A model generated the notes under the pieces. It saw only the letters and a list, made by a program, of their open reading frames with translations, made no database searches and was not told the DNA's origin. 64,000 nucleotides of DNA from Nannochloris sp. 'desiccata' (lineage: Eukaryota > Chlorophyta > Trebouxiophyceae > Chlorellales > Chlorellaceae). The position numbers were made by a program, and so were the translations under genes. Numbering within the stretch: position 1 is the stretch's first letter; each line of letters starts with the position of its first letter. Below are positions 11,638 through 22,318 of the stretch, one piece after another. The DNA lies in contig JAGTXX020000015.1 of assembly GCA_019044685.2 (NCBI GenBank), forward strand, positions 1,984,001 to 2,048,000, written 5' to 3'.

Positions 11638-12445
11638 TTATCTCAACAACCGACATCTCAATAACGTTCGTTGACCCACAGCTGTGCCATCAACTCCACC
11701 TTCTACAGCAACTGCCTTGAATCCACACTTTCTATACAACCCAGAAGCAGCACTATTCACAGAATCTACATGCGCAAACAATTGTGTAGCATTTAATTGG
11801 TCTATTGCTATTTTTTTCGCTGCTTTTATGAGCTGGCAGCCAATTCCCGATCTTCGTTGATTCTCTGCTACAACTACGTTGTACACATAGGCAGCGCTGG
11901 AATTGTTAAAAGCTTCTAATTCTTCTACGAGCTGGGGATCTTCTGGGGTGTAGTTTGGACGTATATCTAAGCTTCCTGCACAGGCACCAGTGGTGCTATC
12001 TAGGGCTATAAGGGGAATGCATTCAGCTGTCGAGAGTGAGGACGACGGCGATTGAGTGGTGGCAGTGGTTTGAGCAGCACTGCAGAGTCGTCTGTGTTCT
12101 ATATTGGCAAACTGTTTGATAAATGACTCTCTAAACCGGTTAAAAGTTTCATACTGTAAGGCAGAGGAGGAGAAATAGAGTACAAATATTAGAAACTTAA
12201 AAGAGAGGGCAGGTGCCGGGTTGGTAGAGATTGTGTTCAAAATACATGCGCACCTCATAGTACGCTTCAGCGCGTAATCTTGCAGCTTGCATTAGCTCAT
12301 TACTATCAGATCCAACCTTGATCGTCAATTGCATTGTTGTTGCATTTATACATGCTGGAAAAGCTCGCAATGAAGATGTCATGCATCGCGGACTTGGTCC
12401 ACTGAGCTGAGCTTTTTGCAATGACGGTAGCCGTATTGTGTACAT
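11638..12445 (-). CDS. Plastid-type GNAT N-acetyltransferase
   Basis: Exon 1 is 12445-12254, the intron 12253-12154, and exon 2 12153-11638, giving 235 residues. The acetyl-CoA loop is VVVAENQRRSGIGCQLI (Q/R-x-x-G-x-G/A type), followed by the terminal GNAT block NSAASGLYRKCGFKAV. Upstream, LRAEAYYE spliced to YETFNRFRESFIKQFANIE resembles the LR-x(2)-YY and RF-x-x-SF-x-x-QFA patterns of the plant plastid GNAT/NAA70 group, which acetylate protein N-termini and lysines in chloroplasts. The first 40 residues are Ser/Arg/Leu-rich and could be a transit peptide. The exact substrate is unknown; other small-molecule GNATs are possible. Confidence 0.75.
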
Positions 12446-12619
12446 ATTACAATTTGAAACAAGAAAGTAACAGAATTTCGAGAATTAGCTACATCTTCGA
12501 ACAGATGTCTTAGCTTCTGCTAAATGTGTGTTGGCATTGGCACCGCGGTGCACCAAAACACCCAACCACAGGGGCGGAATTGATAAATTGCAAGAACGCA
12601 AACGAAAAGCGATATTACC

Positions 12620-13121
12620 TCAAGAATTAGGTTTGACCAATGAATCTGAGAGCATAAATGAGAGATCAGGTAGCGTTGCTGCTAATCCTTCAGCCACCTC
12701 TGCTGCCGTCTGCACCCCTGCTTTTTCTCCTTCTTCTTCTTTTTGTTCCACTATTGGAGCATCCTCAGCTTCACAGAAATCATCAAAATCATCGTCTTCT
12801 GTTGTTGCTTCTTGCTCCACGACAGAAACTTTTACCGCGCTTTCTCTTTGTTGCCCTTCTTGTTCTCTATCGATTTCTTCATTTAGCGGCACTGCTGCTG
12901 CTGCTGCTGCTGCTGCAACAACTGGCTCTTCCCCTACAGGCCGCTGTGCTTCCTCTTTCTCCTCCGCAACTTCAACCACTGGTGGAGCTACTACTCTGTG
13001 ATTTCCTAAAGGGGCATCAATATCCTCGACTGCATCAGTCCTCCCAATACTGTCCACGGAAGGAGAATCAGCTTCTGCCCATTCAAATTCATCAAAGTCC
13101 TCTTTACTTTCTTCGAGTTTG

Positions 13122-13152
<31 letters not shown>

Positions 13153-14831
13153 CTACTGCCTGCGCTTCGTGTTCGTCCTGAACAACAGCCACTGGTGCGT
13201 CGTCCATGTCTTTTTCTTTATCTGCAACTTCAAAAGGAGTAACACATTCCTCAATTCCAAAAACACCACCACCACCACCACCAGCCGCAGGAGCATCCTC
13301 AAAAGCGTCGAAAGAATCCTCAGTTTCAACCATCTCTCCTTCCTTTTCGACTTCTACTTCCTTTATTTCTTCTTTACGCTCTTCTTCTACTACACCAGTA
13401 GCTACCTGAACCACTGGCCCTTCAATCTCATTCCTTTCTAGAACATTTTTTTCTTCGTCTTCTTCACCAGCTACGATAAACGGATTGAAAGAAGCATCCT
13501 CCTGGTTGTCCGCCTCGTCTGCAACTACCAAGGCGACATCGTTATGATCTTCTTTTCTAGAAGACATAAAAGGCTCTTGATAAGGAGGTGGGTTTGCAGC
13601 AGAAAAGAAAGCAGAATCTGCATTCTCGTTATTAGTAATTCTCAACTCTTCTTCTTTATCTTCTTCTTCTTGTTGTTGTTGTTGCTGCTGTCGTTCTAGT
13701 TCAATAGCTGGTGGCTCCACAAGAGCCTGTGCCGGCTCTGGCAACGTCAGCTCTTCAAAACCATTGGCTCGTGGTTGAACACTGTGACGAGGCGCCTCTG
13801 CTGCTGGGCTGATCAAATCTACAAGACCTGCAGTACCAGAAGAAGCAAATGGATCTACTATTGGATTTACTATTGGATCTGGTTCTGGTTCTAATGGTGC
13901 TTCCATAATCTTTGTTTGCTGCTGCTGCTGTGGCGGAGGTGGTGGTGGTGGTGCCAACACTGAACGCTGTTGCTTAGCAGGAGGCGGAGGAAATGGAGGA
14001 GGAGCAGCAGCAGCAGCAGCAGCAGCTATTGGCGGAGGAGCAACAGTGCTGCCGTAAAGAGAGCCTGAGCTTGATGGGCGAAGACTAGCAGCACGAGTTG
14101 CGGGAGGTTGAGACAACAAAAGAGAGCTGATTACTGGCGCAGGGCCCAAATTCTATAGAAGAGAGAAAGAAATAAATAAAGAACTTTTTTGTTATTTTCA
14201 TCTGACTTGATAAATATACCTTATAGCCAACAGACAATAATAATCAGTATTTAATAGTATCGTATTTGTTCACAAGCGAGTGCTAATTACATACCAGTCT
14301 ATGGAGCAATCGAGCTTGTGAAATACTCCCTTCCCATGTGGACGAAGAAGAAGAGGAAGGAGATTTGCGAGAACTAAAAGAGCCATCGACATTTTGTCCG
14401 AGTGGAGGAAATTTATTTTCTAAATCCTTTAAAGTAGCAATACTGCCACTTCTTCTATTTCGGGTATCACTACTGGTACCTTTGTTTAAAGGTGAGAATC
14501 GAGCCATGGTAGTTGTGGCAGCATCTAGGAAAGCAGCAGGATCCAGGCTACGAATATCGTTCTTATTTACCGCAGTGGGTGTTGATACTGTAGCTGGAGC
14601 AGCTGGTGGGACAGATTCCATCTTCTGCGCTCGTGTAGACGCTTCTGATAGTATTTCTGCTGATGTTTCCCATGCAGCGTCCTCAAAATCTCCAAAACCG
14701 TCGTCATCGAAGAAGCTATCTGCTGCTGCCATCTCCGGTCCCGGGGCGTCGGTCAATTCAGTAGTGAAGGTAGTTTGCTGTTGATCCTCTTCAAATGTAG
14801 CTTCCATTCCTATAATATCTTGAACAGGCAT
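12620..14831 (-). CDS. Disordered acidic protein with DF/FxDF-type motifs (aftiphilin-like candidate)
   Basis: Exon 1 is 14831-14295, the intron 14294-14153, and exon 2 14152-12620, giving 689 residues. No folded domain is recognised. The protein is dominated by Ala/Pro/Gln/Glu low complexity, including a run of 13 Glu (13121-13160 on the DNA), poly-Ala, poly-Pro and poly-Gln. Against that background, short conserved-looking acidic-aromatic motifs repeat: DGFGDFEDAAW (about residues 44-54), EDSFDAFEDA, EDFDEFEWAE and DDDFDDFCEAEDA. Such FxDF/DF-W motifs are the usual ligands of clathrin adaptor ear domains, for example in aftiphilin. I infer a possible vesicle-coat accessory protein. Codon-repeat runs here may vary in length between strains. 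The C-terminus is LPDLSFMLSDSLVK. Confidence 0.55.
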
Positions 14832-15182
14832 TTTTGTTGCAGCAAAGGTATAGAAAAGACAAACAGATGAGAGAAGCGACCTAGTTCAAACCGAACACAA
14901 TTCTGAGAAATGGTAAATGTTCTAAGCACTATGCATCCTCAGAGTTTTGTACTGGATTTTCAATGTACTGATCAATCGCATAATCTATCTAAAATGTGTT
15001 GAAATGACTAAAAATTGCGCTGCATGCCTCTCTTTGAACAACTTGCTTGGTTTCGAAAAGGATAAAAGAAAATGCTCTGAACACATCTTCATAAAGATAG
15101 AACCAATATTTGCATAAAAGGGACACTCTATTAGTTAACTTCAGCGCCAGCGCTGGCCCACATTCTGCTGCATTAAGTAAAC
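14832..15182. other. Divergent promoter region
   Basis: 350 bp between the acidic-protein gene (minus) and the Tim44-like gene (plus). No defined element was recognised. Confidence 0.5.
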
Positions 15183-16151
15183 ATGGCTTCAAAATTATTT
15201 CAAAATTTCAATCTAGCAGAACGAGCCCTGACGCATTGCGTGCGCTCGTTGGCAACTATAGAGCCTATCATTACCACACAATCAAGCGCGAACCCTCGGT
15301 TTTTAGTGTCTTTGCGCAGCTTTGCATCTGGTGGCTCTCCTGACAACCAAACACCTTCCCCGCCACCGCCGCCTCAACAAAAACAAGAAACAGAGGCAGA
15401 GGCAGAGCAACCAAATGGAGACGACTCTCATCCTACTACAAACCCTGTTCTTGACGCACTTCGCGCCTCAATCCAAGAACAGATCATTCAATTACGCTCG
15501 CAAAGCACAATGATGGAGCAAACAATGCCTGACCCTCTTCCTTGGTGGCAACGTGCTCTGGTCGATAGATTCGGTGCGTGGGTACAGACCTTCTATTCAG
15601 ACTTTTTGAAAGCACGTGTTGAGAAAGAATTTGAGTTACACGAGTTCCTAGAAGGGGCCAAAGATGCTTTTTGGATGGTCCACCAACTGATTGGAGAGGA
15701 AGACTATAAAACTTTAAAAACCATGGTCTCTTCTAAGTTACTAAATGCAGTAGAAACAACAGGCCAAGAATATAGATCCGGGGGTCTAATCTGGCGTACT
15801 GAAGTAGATGAAGATGTCCCTCTAGAAGCTCAATTGCGTAGAATCTCCTTTTGGTCCGGGGAACAAATTGCAGAGTACGACAAAGAGCAGGCAGCTTTAG
15901 AACCAGAAAATGCATCAAAATTACCGATGCCTGCTGGGAAATGGCTGATCATGTGGGTCTCGTACCAAGCAGCACAGAAGACGTTGATTACGAGAGAAGA
16001 AGATGGCCAAATCGTAGCGAAATTGACTGATTTGAGGCCTGCGCTGTGGACATTTGCAGCAGGGCCATTACCTGGAAGTGGTGATAATGGTAGTGGTAGT
16101 GGGCCGCCTGGAAAGCTGGAAGTGCCGTTTTGGTTATTGAAATTTGGTTGA
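15183..16151 (+). CDS. Tim44-like domain protein, probably mitochondrial
   Basis: Single-exon gene, 322 residues. The N-terminus (MASKLFQNFNLAERALTHCV) is basic and amphipathic and ends near SLRSFASGG, typical of a mitochondrial presequence. A Pro/Gln/Glu-rich linker follows. From about residue 115 the text PWWQRALVDRFGAWVQTFYS, then FLKARVEKEFELHEFLEGAK and LIGEEDYKTLKTMVSSKLL, has the pattern of the Tim44/mL45/MBA1 fold, which binds membranes and ribosomes or import motors in the matrix. The protein is shorter than true Tim44, so an mL45- or MBA1-like role in the mitoribosome is equally possible. Two TGTAA signals follow the stop (16154-16158 and 16191-16195). Confidence 0.65.
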   Translation: MASKLFQNFNLAERALTHCVRSLATIEPIITTQSSANPRFLVSLRSFASGGSPDNQTPSPPPPPQQKQETEAEAEQPNGDDSHPTTNPVLDALRASIQEQIIQLRSQSTMMEQTMPDPLPWWQRALVDRFGAWVQTFYSDFLKARVEKEFELHEFLEGAKDAFWMVHQLIGEEDYKTLKTMVSSKLLNAVETTGQEYRSGGLIWRTEVDEDVPLEAQLRRISFWSGEQIAEYDKEQAALEPENASKLPMPAGKWLIMWVSYQAAQKTLITREEDGQIVAKLTDLRPALWTFAAGPLPGSGDNGSGSGPPGKLEVPFWLLKFG

Positions 16152-16666
16152 GATGTAACAATAGTATTCTTAGTAATGAAATAGCATTGATGTAAGCCAA
16201 CAATATTCGAATTTTGTTACCCCAAACTGCTCGGGGGGCCGTATGAGCCCGGGGAAAAGGGCGGGAGCCCGCCTACAAAGGTGGGCATCGGGCGGCCAGG
16301 GGAGGCTGTATTTTAAGGTTGTGTCGGCGTGATTGAGATCGTTGTGAGTGCTACTTCCAAAGGGAAGCGCGCAAGAGATACAGAATAAACTTCTTTGTTT
16401 TTGTAGTGCCTTGGCAATGAAGGTACAATGACGACATGGCAGCATTATCCGTTATGGCTTGCTGTCGAAGTTTCGATAGAAAAAAAACCCGAGGAGGAGA
16501 TAGAGCCATCTATTCATTGCGATCTAATTTACATTAGTATTGTGCTACACTCAGACTTTTACTTTAGCCAACCAAACTCTTTTATTCTCTGTTAACCCGG
16601 AAGAATAAAGACCATCAACAAAATAAGATCTTTGAAGACAAGAAGCATCTAAGCGCCACGTATCAA
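16152..16666. other. Intergenic with a short GC-rich island
   Basis: About 80 bases near 16230-16310 are strongly G-rich and contain the inverted repeat GCGGGAGCCCGC (16261-16272), unlike the A/T-rich surroundings. No gene was seen in it. The remainder is the 5' flank of the first EEP gene. Confidence 0.5.
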
Positions 16667-17764
16667 ATGACCGTCCACACAGGAAATGTATTATGCCTGA
16701 ACTGCCTCTCCTGGGGAAGCAGTCCCTCGAAAACCCGCGAGGAAGAGCATACCGCTATCGTTGAGGCATTCAAAGCATCTGCTGCTCAAGGTGCTCAACC
16801 TGGAGCCATTGTGTTGCAAGAGTAAGTGACAATTGTTTGAAACATTATGTAACGGTTGCGACTTTCATTGATTGGGTTTTATTTCACGGGTTTATCTTAT
16901 GATCTGAATCGCCATCATCATCAACTCACGCTCAATTAGGGTCATTTTTACTTCCCTCCTTTCCTCCTCTCCTTCTGCAGCTATGCTTGGGCAAGTGACT
17001 CTGGCCTTGACGTCCTCGTAAAGCTCATGGACGAAGCCACTAACAGTTTGAACTGGAAAGCAGTCAGACAATGGGGAGATGAGCAAGACCCCTCTGCAGA
17101 GTCCCTCCGCGATGCCGTCATCTTGTATGACCGCTCCGTCTACATCGGCACTGGCATCGAGAAGCCCGAGGTCGGTGCATTCCGTGACAATGATGACCTT
17201 TTGGCTGGTATGCAAGCTGATATCAAGGCCCAGCTCGCTGGGTTCATTGGTCGCTGGGCAGGCATCGAGCTTGAAGTCCTCGGCCCTGATGGCAAGGCTG
17301 GTGATTTAATGTTTTTGCTTGTCAGCTACCACGGACGTAAGATGATGCGCGCAAACAACGATATTTTACCTGTCCAAACTGCCGTTAAAGCTTCTATGGC
17401 CAAAGATTTCATCTCCCAGGTTGCTGATCTTGGTGCCAAGGAGTCTGCACCTGCCTTGATTGCCGGCTGCTGGAACATTGATTCAATGCCTTTGACTGCG
17501 CACGGCGGCCACCGCAGTTGTGAGTTGTCTAAAGCAGAATGGACATGTACAGTACACCACTCTGATACTGTGGAGAAGGATTCTGTTGGTCAACCTATGA
17601 ATAAAGTTGACTATGGTGTCGCAATTCATCCAGCGGCAGGCGCTAACACCACAACTGATCTCAAGGTACTTGATGTCGTGACTTTAGAGCATCCTAAGGC
17701 TATTGCTTCTCATTTCCAGCACAAACCTTTGTTGCTCAAGATCCAGGTGGCACCTAAAGCTTAA
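16667..17764 (+). CDS. EEP-fold protein 1, probable catalytically dead paralogue
   Basis: Exon 1 is 16667-16821 and exon 2 16981-17764, giving 312 residues. The fold order matches the endonuclease/exonuclease/phosphatase superfamily and the neighbouring gene: N-terminal NVLCLNCLSW, GAIVLQD, DAVILYDR, RWAGIELEV, LLVSYHGRK, LIAGCWNID, KVDYGVAIHP and FQHKPLLLK. Compared with the neighbour and with active EEP enzymes, the metal-binding Glu of LQE is Asp52, the catalytic Asp of GDWN is Cys215, and the Asp of the final D-H dyad is Gln298 (H299 kept). D262 of the VDY motif is kept. I infer a pseudoenzyme or a much altered activity. The join at the GA/C codon produces QDY; an alternative splice choice should be checked because it decides that residue. 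The substrate is unknown. Confidence 0.75.
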
Positions 17765-18392
17765 AAAGCTTTGAAAATATGTCTACTCCTCATTTTCTGT
17801 TTTTATTAGTCTCTCGGGGTTTTTCAGTTCCGAAGCAAAAACAAAATTTCAAACAGGAGTTGCAATAAATCGAAATATATAAATAAAATACAGTGCGTGT
17901 TGTTCTTTTTGCATGTTGTTAAGACATTTTTGTATCCATTTTGGAGATTTATAACTTGTTTATCTTCATTCTTCACTGCCCCCCCCCCCCCCCCCCCCCT
18001 CCCCCTTCTTTCTTATCTCGCTAGAAATTCTTGCTCTAGCAGGCATCGTATTTCTACTTGGATTTTCATTTCGTGTGCGTATTACAAAATTTCAATGCAA
18101 TAATGACAATTGTTTTTCGATGTAATAAGAACATGGCTATTGCATTGTAGAACAATTGATAAGAAAAAGATTAGAAAAGAATCAAGGCTTCAGAAAGTGC
18201 CGGACGACGATGGCGGCCGCAGCAAGCACGCTCTCTATTTAAAGGGTATGGCAGGCAACGATGCAAAGATTATACTTTTATATTTATTATGGCGTTTGTA
18301 ACTTATTTATGCTTGGCCAGTACCTAGTACAACTACTTTTATGCCTTGATACAGAATTCAATCAATTGAATTAATCTTTGGATTTTAAAAAT
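17765..18392. other. Intergenic between the two EEP paralogues, with poly-C tract
   Basis: Contains a 21-C run at 17979-17999. No gene was recognised; short frames on the plus strand have no coding pattern. Confidence 0.6.
17979..17999 (+). repeat. Poly-C homopolymer (21 C)
   Basis: An uninterrupted run of 21 C, followed by T and five more C. Its length may be unstable or affected by sequencing. Confidence 0.9.
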
Positions 18393-20198
18393 ATGGTTTC
18401 GGAAGCTGCTCTAGCAGGCCCATATAATGGTGCAATCTTATCCATGAATGTGTCTGGTGCCACAAAACCCAACAAAGAACTCATCCAACCAGGTATTTTG
18501 GACGCATGGCTGTCAGCAATCCCGAAACCCAGTATAATCCTTCTTCAAGAATACACCTTCCCTAACAAGGAGCTAGAAAAACCAGGTGGCTTACTTGATG
18601 CACTAGCAGAAACATCTGGAAATCCCTGGACGTATACCAGACAGTGGTCAGATACAGGTCAAAGGGACACCATCGTTCTTTATTCAGCTACAGAGTTCCG
18701 GGGGCAACCGGTCTCTCACACCAGATATATGAAAGAAGCTTCTTCTACCGCAGAAATCAACAAAATATTCGTGGGTAGCAAACTCAATAAATCCAAAAAG
18801 AAGGTTATTTCTTACACAACTCGCTGGGCTGGTGTCCAACTAGCACCAATCGTTCCAAGTACCCCTTTGACTGGGAAGGTACAAGCGTCTCGAGTTCAGT
18901 TTTTAGTGATCAGTTATCATGGAAGAGAGAGACGTGAACAGGCACAAGAGGATTTTGCTCGGCGGAAGAAGAACGAGACAGAGAGTGTTGAGGTGGAAGC
19001 TGCAAAATACAAGGGCACAAGCTTGAAGTCTCCAATAAAGAAACTCTTAGCTCGAGACTTTATAGCAGAAGTTGCACGTGCCTCTATGAATTGCAACTTT
19101 CTTTTTAATGCGCATAAAGAAGGAATGTACACGAAATCCATCCCTGCTTTGATAGCCGGAGACTGGAACGCCGAAATCGATCTAATAGAAAATTTCACAG
19201 GCTACGACCCGTCGCTATGGAAATGCTCCCACCATGCACCCACCCGCTCCCAGCCTCATCTTTCTGTTCGAAAAACCTCGGATGGAGAACTGAAAGCTGA
19301 CATAGATTATGTAGTTGCAATCAACCCTGAGCATGATCATGAATTAAGCTGTGAAATTGAGGTTTCAAAAGTGGAGGCATTGGTCCATAAAAAGAGCTAC
19401 AGAGATAAGAAGGTATTTGACCATGATCCTTTGCTAGTACAGTTTTGTGTTAAACCTAGGTATCCTAATGGGAAAACGCGTTCTCTCCTTGAGCAGCGTC
19501 CTCCGCAGAGAGTTGCTGCTCAAATAGCATCGGGAAATATACGAAGATTGTCTGGAAGGGAAATGAAAGAAAGGGCAAGTAAACACCCAGTGTCGGTCGC
19601 AATGGAATTTATCAACTCGTTGGCATTTGATGAAGAGACCATTCCAGCTGTTACAGTCCCTTCGTCACCTGTAGAGGGAGGACGTGTTGCAATAGAACAG
19701 GGGGAGAAGGTGAAGCTGCCTGCGCTGCTGCCGTTATCATCAACCGTAGAACGAACACTTGCTCTCTCTAGGTGCCCTAAAAGCTACGATTTGACACAAA
19801 ATACAAAAGGCTACACAAAAACAGGGCTTAAAGCAGCTGTCAAGGCCATGGCATTGGATGCTCTTGGTGTCCAGCTTGGAAAGAAAATCAAGAGAGAACA
19901 TGCAGCATGTGAGCAACCTTGGTGGCCAAAGAAGGTGACAAAATTAGCGACCACGGAATTTGATAAGCTGACTGATAGTGAGAGATTTACGCTGTATGAA
20001 GATCTGCAGGCTTTGTTGCTTGCCAGGGGGATTGGAGCTGAAGTTGTGCCGGGGGTGCCAGCAAAAGAAAGCCGACCAGCTTCTGGAGAAGAGGAAGCGC
20101 CAACACAGAGTAATATCCTTACTGCTAAAGGGCTTGGAGGCTTTGTTAGAAAAAGAATGAATAGAATAGTTTCTCGTGAAAAGGTCAGAGAGCCTTGA
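18393..20198 (+). CDS. EEP-fold protein 2, catalytic residues intact
   Basis: Single exon, 601 residues from the ATG at 18393. The EEP signature is complete: Asn19 in LSMNVSG, Glu53 in IILLQEY, DTIVLYS, RWAGVQL, FLVISYHGR, Asp257/Asn259 in LIAGDWNAE, Asp305 in ADIDYVVAINP, and the D343-H344 dyad in FDHDPLLV. It shares the RW, SYHGR, ARDFI, SIPALIAG and HDPLL patterns with the gene upstream, so the two are tandem duplicates. A C-terminal extension (about 360-601) is absent from the upstream copy; it is partly disordered and has a helical stretch (LTDSERFTLYEDLQALLLA). A nuclease or phosphodiesterase activity is likely, but the substrate cannot be named. No targeting signal is obvious. Confidence 0.75.
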   Translation: MVSEAALAGPYNGAILSMNVSGATKPNKELIQPGILDAWLSAIPKPSIILLQEYTFPNKELEKPGGLLDALAETSGNPWTYTRQWSDTGQRDTIVLYSATEFRGQPVSHTRYMKEASSTAEINKIFVGSKLNKSKKKVISYTTRWAGVQLAPIVPSTPLTGKVQASRVQFLVISYHGRERREQAQEDFARRKKNETESVEVEAAKYKGTSLKSPIKKLLARDFIAEVARASMNCNFLFNAHKEGMYTKSIPALIAGDWNAEIDLIENFTGYDPSLWKCSHHAPTRSQPHLSVRKTSDGELKADIDYVVAINPEHDHELSCEIEVSKVEALVHKKSYRDKKVFDHDPLLVQFCVKPRYPNGKTRSLLEQRPPQRVAAQIASGNIRRLSGREMKERASKHPVSVAMEFINSLAFDEETIPAVTVPSSPVEGGRVAIEQGEKVKLPALLPLSSTVERTLALSRCPKSYDLTQNTKGYTKTGLKAAVKAMALDALGVQLGKKIKREHAACEQPWWPKKVTKLATTEFDKLTDSERFTLYEDLQALLLARGIGAEVVPGVPAKESRPASGEEEAPTQSNILTAKGLGGFVRKRMNRIVSREKVREP

Positions 20199-20441
20199 TA
20201 CTGCGACCCAGGAAAAGCTTGTAAGGGGGCCACAAAGCGGCGGCGGGGGGGGTAAATTTATTTATTTGTCTGAAATGCTACAATGTGATTCGCATTATTA
20301 TTTCATTATTTCTTACACAAATTTTAAAACAGCATAACTAAACAAGCAAAGCTACCAGAGCATATCCAGCCGTAGAGAAGGAAACAAATCAGAGGATTTT
20401 CAATCTAATTTGTGATCTTGCTTTGAGCATAAAGGTCCAGG

Positions 20442-22057
20442 ATGGCATTGTTAGCAAGCCGCACTGGTTTGAAGCGGCTCTTTAATGGGTTTGCTGCGCC
20501 GGCGGTTGCAGAAGCCATGCCCGCGTTGACAACAAGTTTGTCAGGTTTTGCTGCACATGCCCAGCCTGTAGAAGGTTCGTGTCTATTTGCTTGCCTTTAT
20601 TTTCAAAAATAGCTGGTGTATTAGGCTTTTTAGAGATACAGACGTGGTTGTGATGAAAGCCAGCCTGCATTTTTACATTTTCAAAACCCTGTTGTAGCTT
20701 CATGTGGCGGGTGACCTTCACAATTTGATCACATAAAAAATAAACCACTCTAACCCCTCTGTCCCCTTTTTCCCCCTCCCTTGTGTTTGCAGACGAAATA
20801 AGCACCTCTGAAGCAGATAACATTGAAAAGAAAGGCATCAATCTTCGTGGTGCCCCTCTCTACCTAGACATGCAAGCGACCACCCCCATGGACCCTCGAG
20901 TAGTTGATGCTATGTTACCCTTTATGACTGAACAGTACGGCAACCCACATTCACGTACCCATTTATATGGATGGGAAGCTGAGGAAGCAGTTGAAGAAGC
21001 TCGTGAAAATATCGCAAATTTAATCAATGCAGACGCCAAAGAAATTGTGTTTACCTCTGGCGCCACTGAATCAAACAATCTCGCTATTAAAGGTGTTGCT
21101 GGGTTCTATAAAGACAAAAAGAAGCATATTATCACCACCCAAACAGACCATAAATGTGTTTTGGACTCTTGTAGATTCTTACAACAAAGAGGCTTTGATG
21201 TTACCTACCTTCCTGTTCAGAGCAACGGCCTTGTCGACATGAACCAACTGAAAGCTGCGATCCGTCCTGATACAGCCCTCATTTCCGTCATGGCAGTCAA
21301 CAATGAAATTGGAGTAGTTCAACCATTAGCTGAAATCGGCGCTTTATGCAGAGAAAGTAAAATTTTCTTCCACACGGATGCTGCACAAGCGGTGGGCAAG
21401 ATCCCCGTTGATGTTGATGCTTGCAACATCGATTTACTGTCCATCTCTGGGCACAAACTGTACGGACCAAAGGGCATTGGTGCCCTGTACATTCGTCGTA
21501 GGCCTAGAGTCCGTTTAGAGGCACAAATGAGTGGTGGTGGGCAAGAACGTGGATTGAGATCAGGTACAGTACCAGCTTTTTTGGCAGTCGGTCTTGGCAA
21601 AGCATGTGAAGTCGCAGCACGTGAAATGGAATCAGATACTGCCCATGTCAAAAAACTCGCTGATAGATTATACTACGGAATTACAGAGAAACTTCAAGGT
21701 GTCCAACTGAACGGCGATGAGTCAGCACGGTACTGGGGCAACGTCAACCTCAGTTTTGCATATGTAGAAGGAGAAAGTCTTTTGATGGGTCTGAAAGACG
21801 TCGCAGTCAGTTCTGGATCTGCATGTACTTCTGCCAGTCTTGAACCGTCATATGTGCTGCGCGCGCTGGGCGTTGAGGAAGATATGGCCCATACCTCGAT
21901 TCGATTTGGTCTTGGGAGATTTACGACAGAGGCAGAAGTCGATCATGCAGTGGAGTTGTGCGTATCGCATGTGAATAAGTTGAGGGAGATGTCACCGTTG
22001 TGGGAAATGGTGCAAGAAGGGATTGATTTGAAGAGCATTCAATGGTCACAGCATTAA
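20442..22057 (+). CDS. NFS1: Mitochondrial cysteine desulfurase NFS1
   Basis: Exon 1 is 20442-20574 and exon 2 20793-22057, giving 465 residues. Exon 1 encodes a mitochondrial presequence ([17 protein letters not shown]). The fold-type I PLP core has [10 protein letters not shown], the Schiff-base Lys266 in [12 protein letters not shown], and the active-site Cys389 in [10 protein letters not shown], the long catalytic loop of group I (IscS/NFS1) enzymes. The end [20 protein letters not shown] is diagnostic of NFS1 and binds the ISD11/scaffold side. Role: moves sulfur from cysteine to the ISCU scaffold for Fe-S cluster assembly in the matrix. It is convergent with the helicase gene (about 260 bp apart). 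Confidence 0.95.
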
Positions 22058-22318
22058 AAGAAAACCAGGAGAGAAGAGGTGGAGCAGTTTCTTTTATATT
22101 TTTGTCGATGTCCATCTCTTTTCTTTTGCCAGCAAAGAATGTTTTGTTTATTTCACGGTCCTGTTTTACATTCTGAATTTAATCCCTGTACTATAAATGA
22201 ATACAAATTTAGAATATCAATTAACTCTAGCCTAGTTGTAAATTTGCTTTAAATATTTCATTCTAAAAGTTGCCCACCTAGATAAAAATCAAATACATTT
22301 GGCCAAAAATGTTGCATT

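Noticed and set aside
12528..13122. Plus-strand Ser/Leu-rich frames opposite the acidic protein gene
   Set aside because: Mirror of Glu/Ala/Gln codon repeats on the minus strand; low-complexity shadow.
13121..13160. TTC repeat as a microsatellite feature of its own
   Set aside because: It encodes the poly-Glu run of the acidic protein and is described there.
16667..17764. EEP1 as a frameshifted pseudogene
   Set aside because: The frame is intact over 312 residues and the fold motifs are kept; only catalytic residues are replaced, which fits a maintained pseudoenzyme better.
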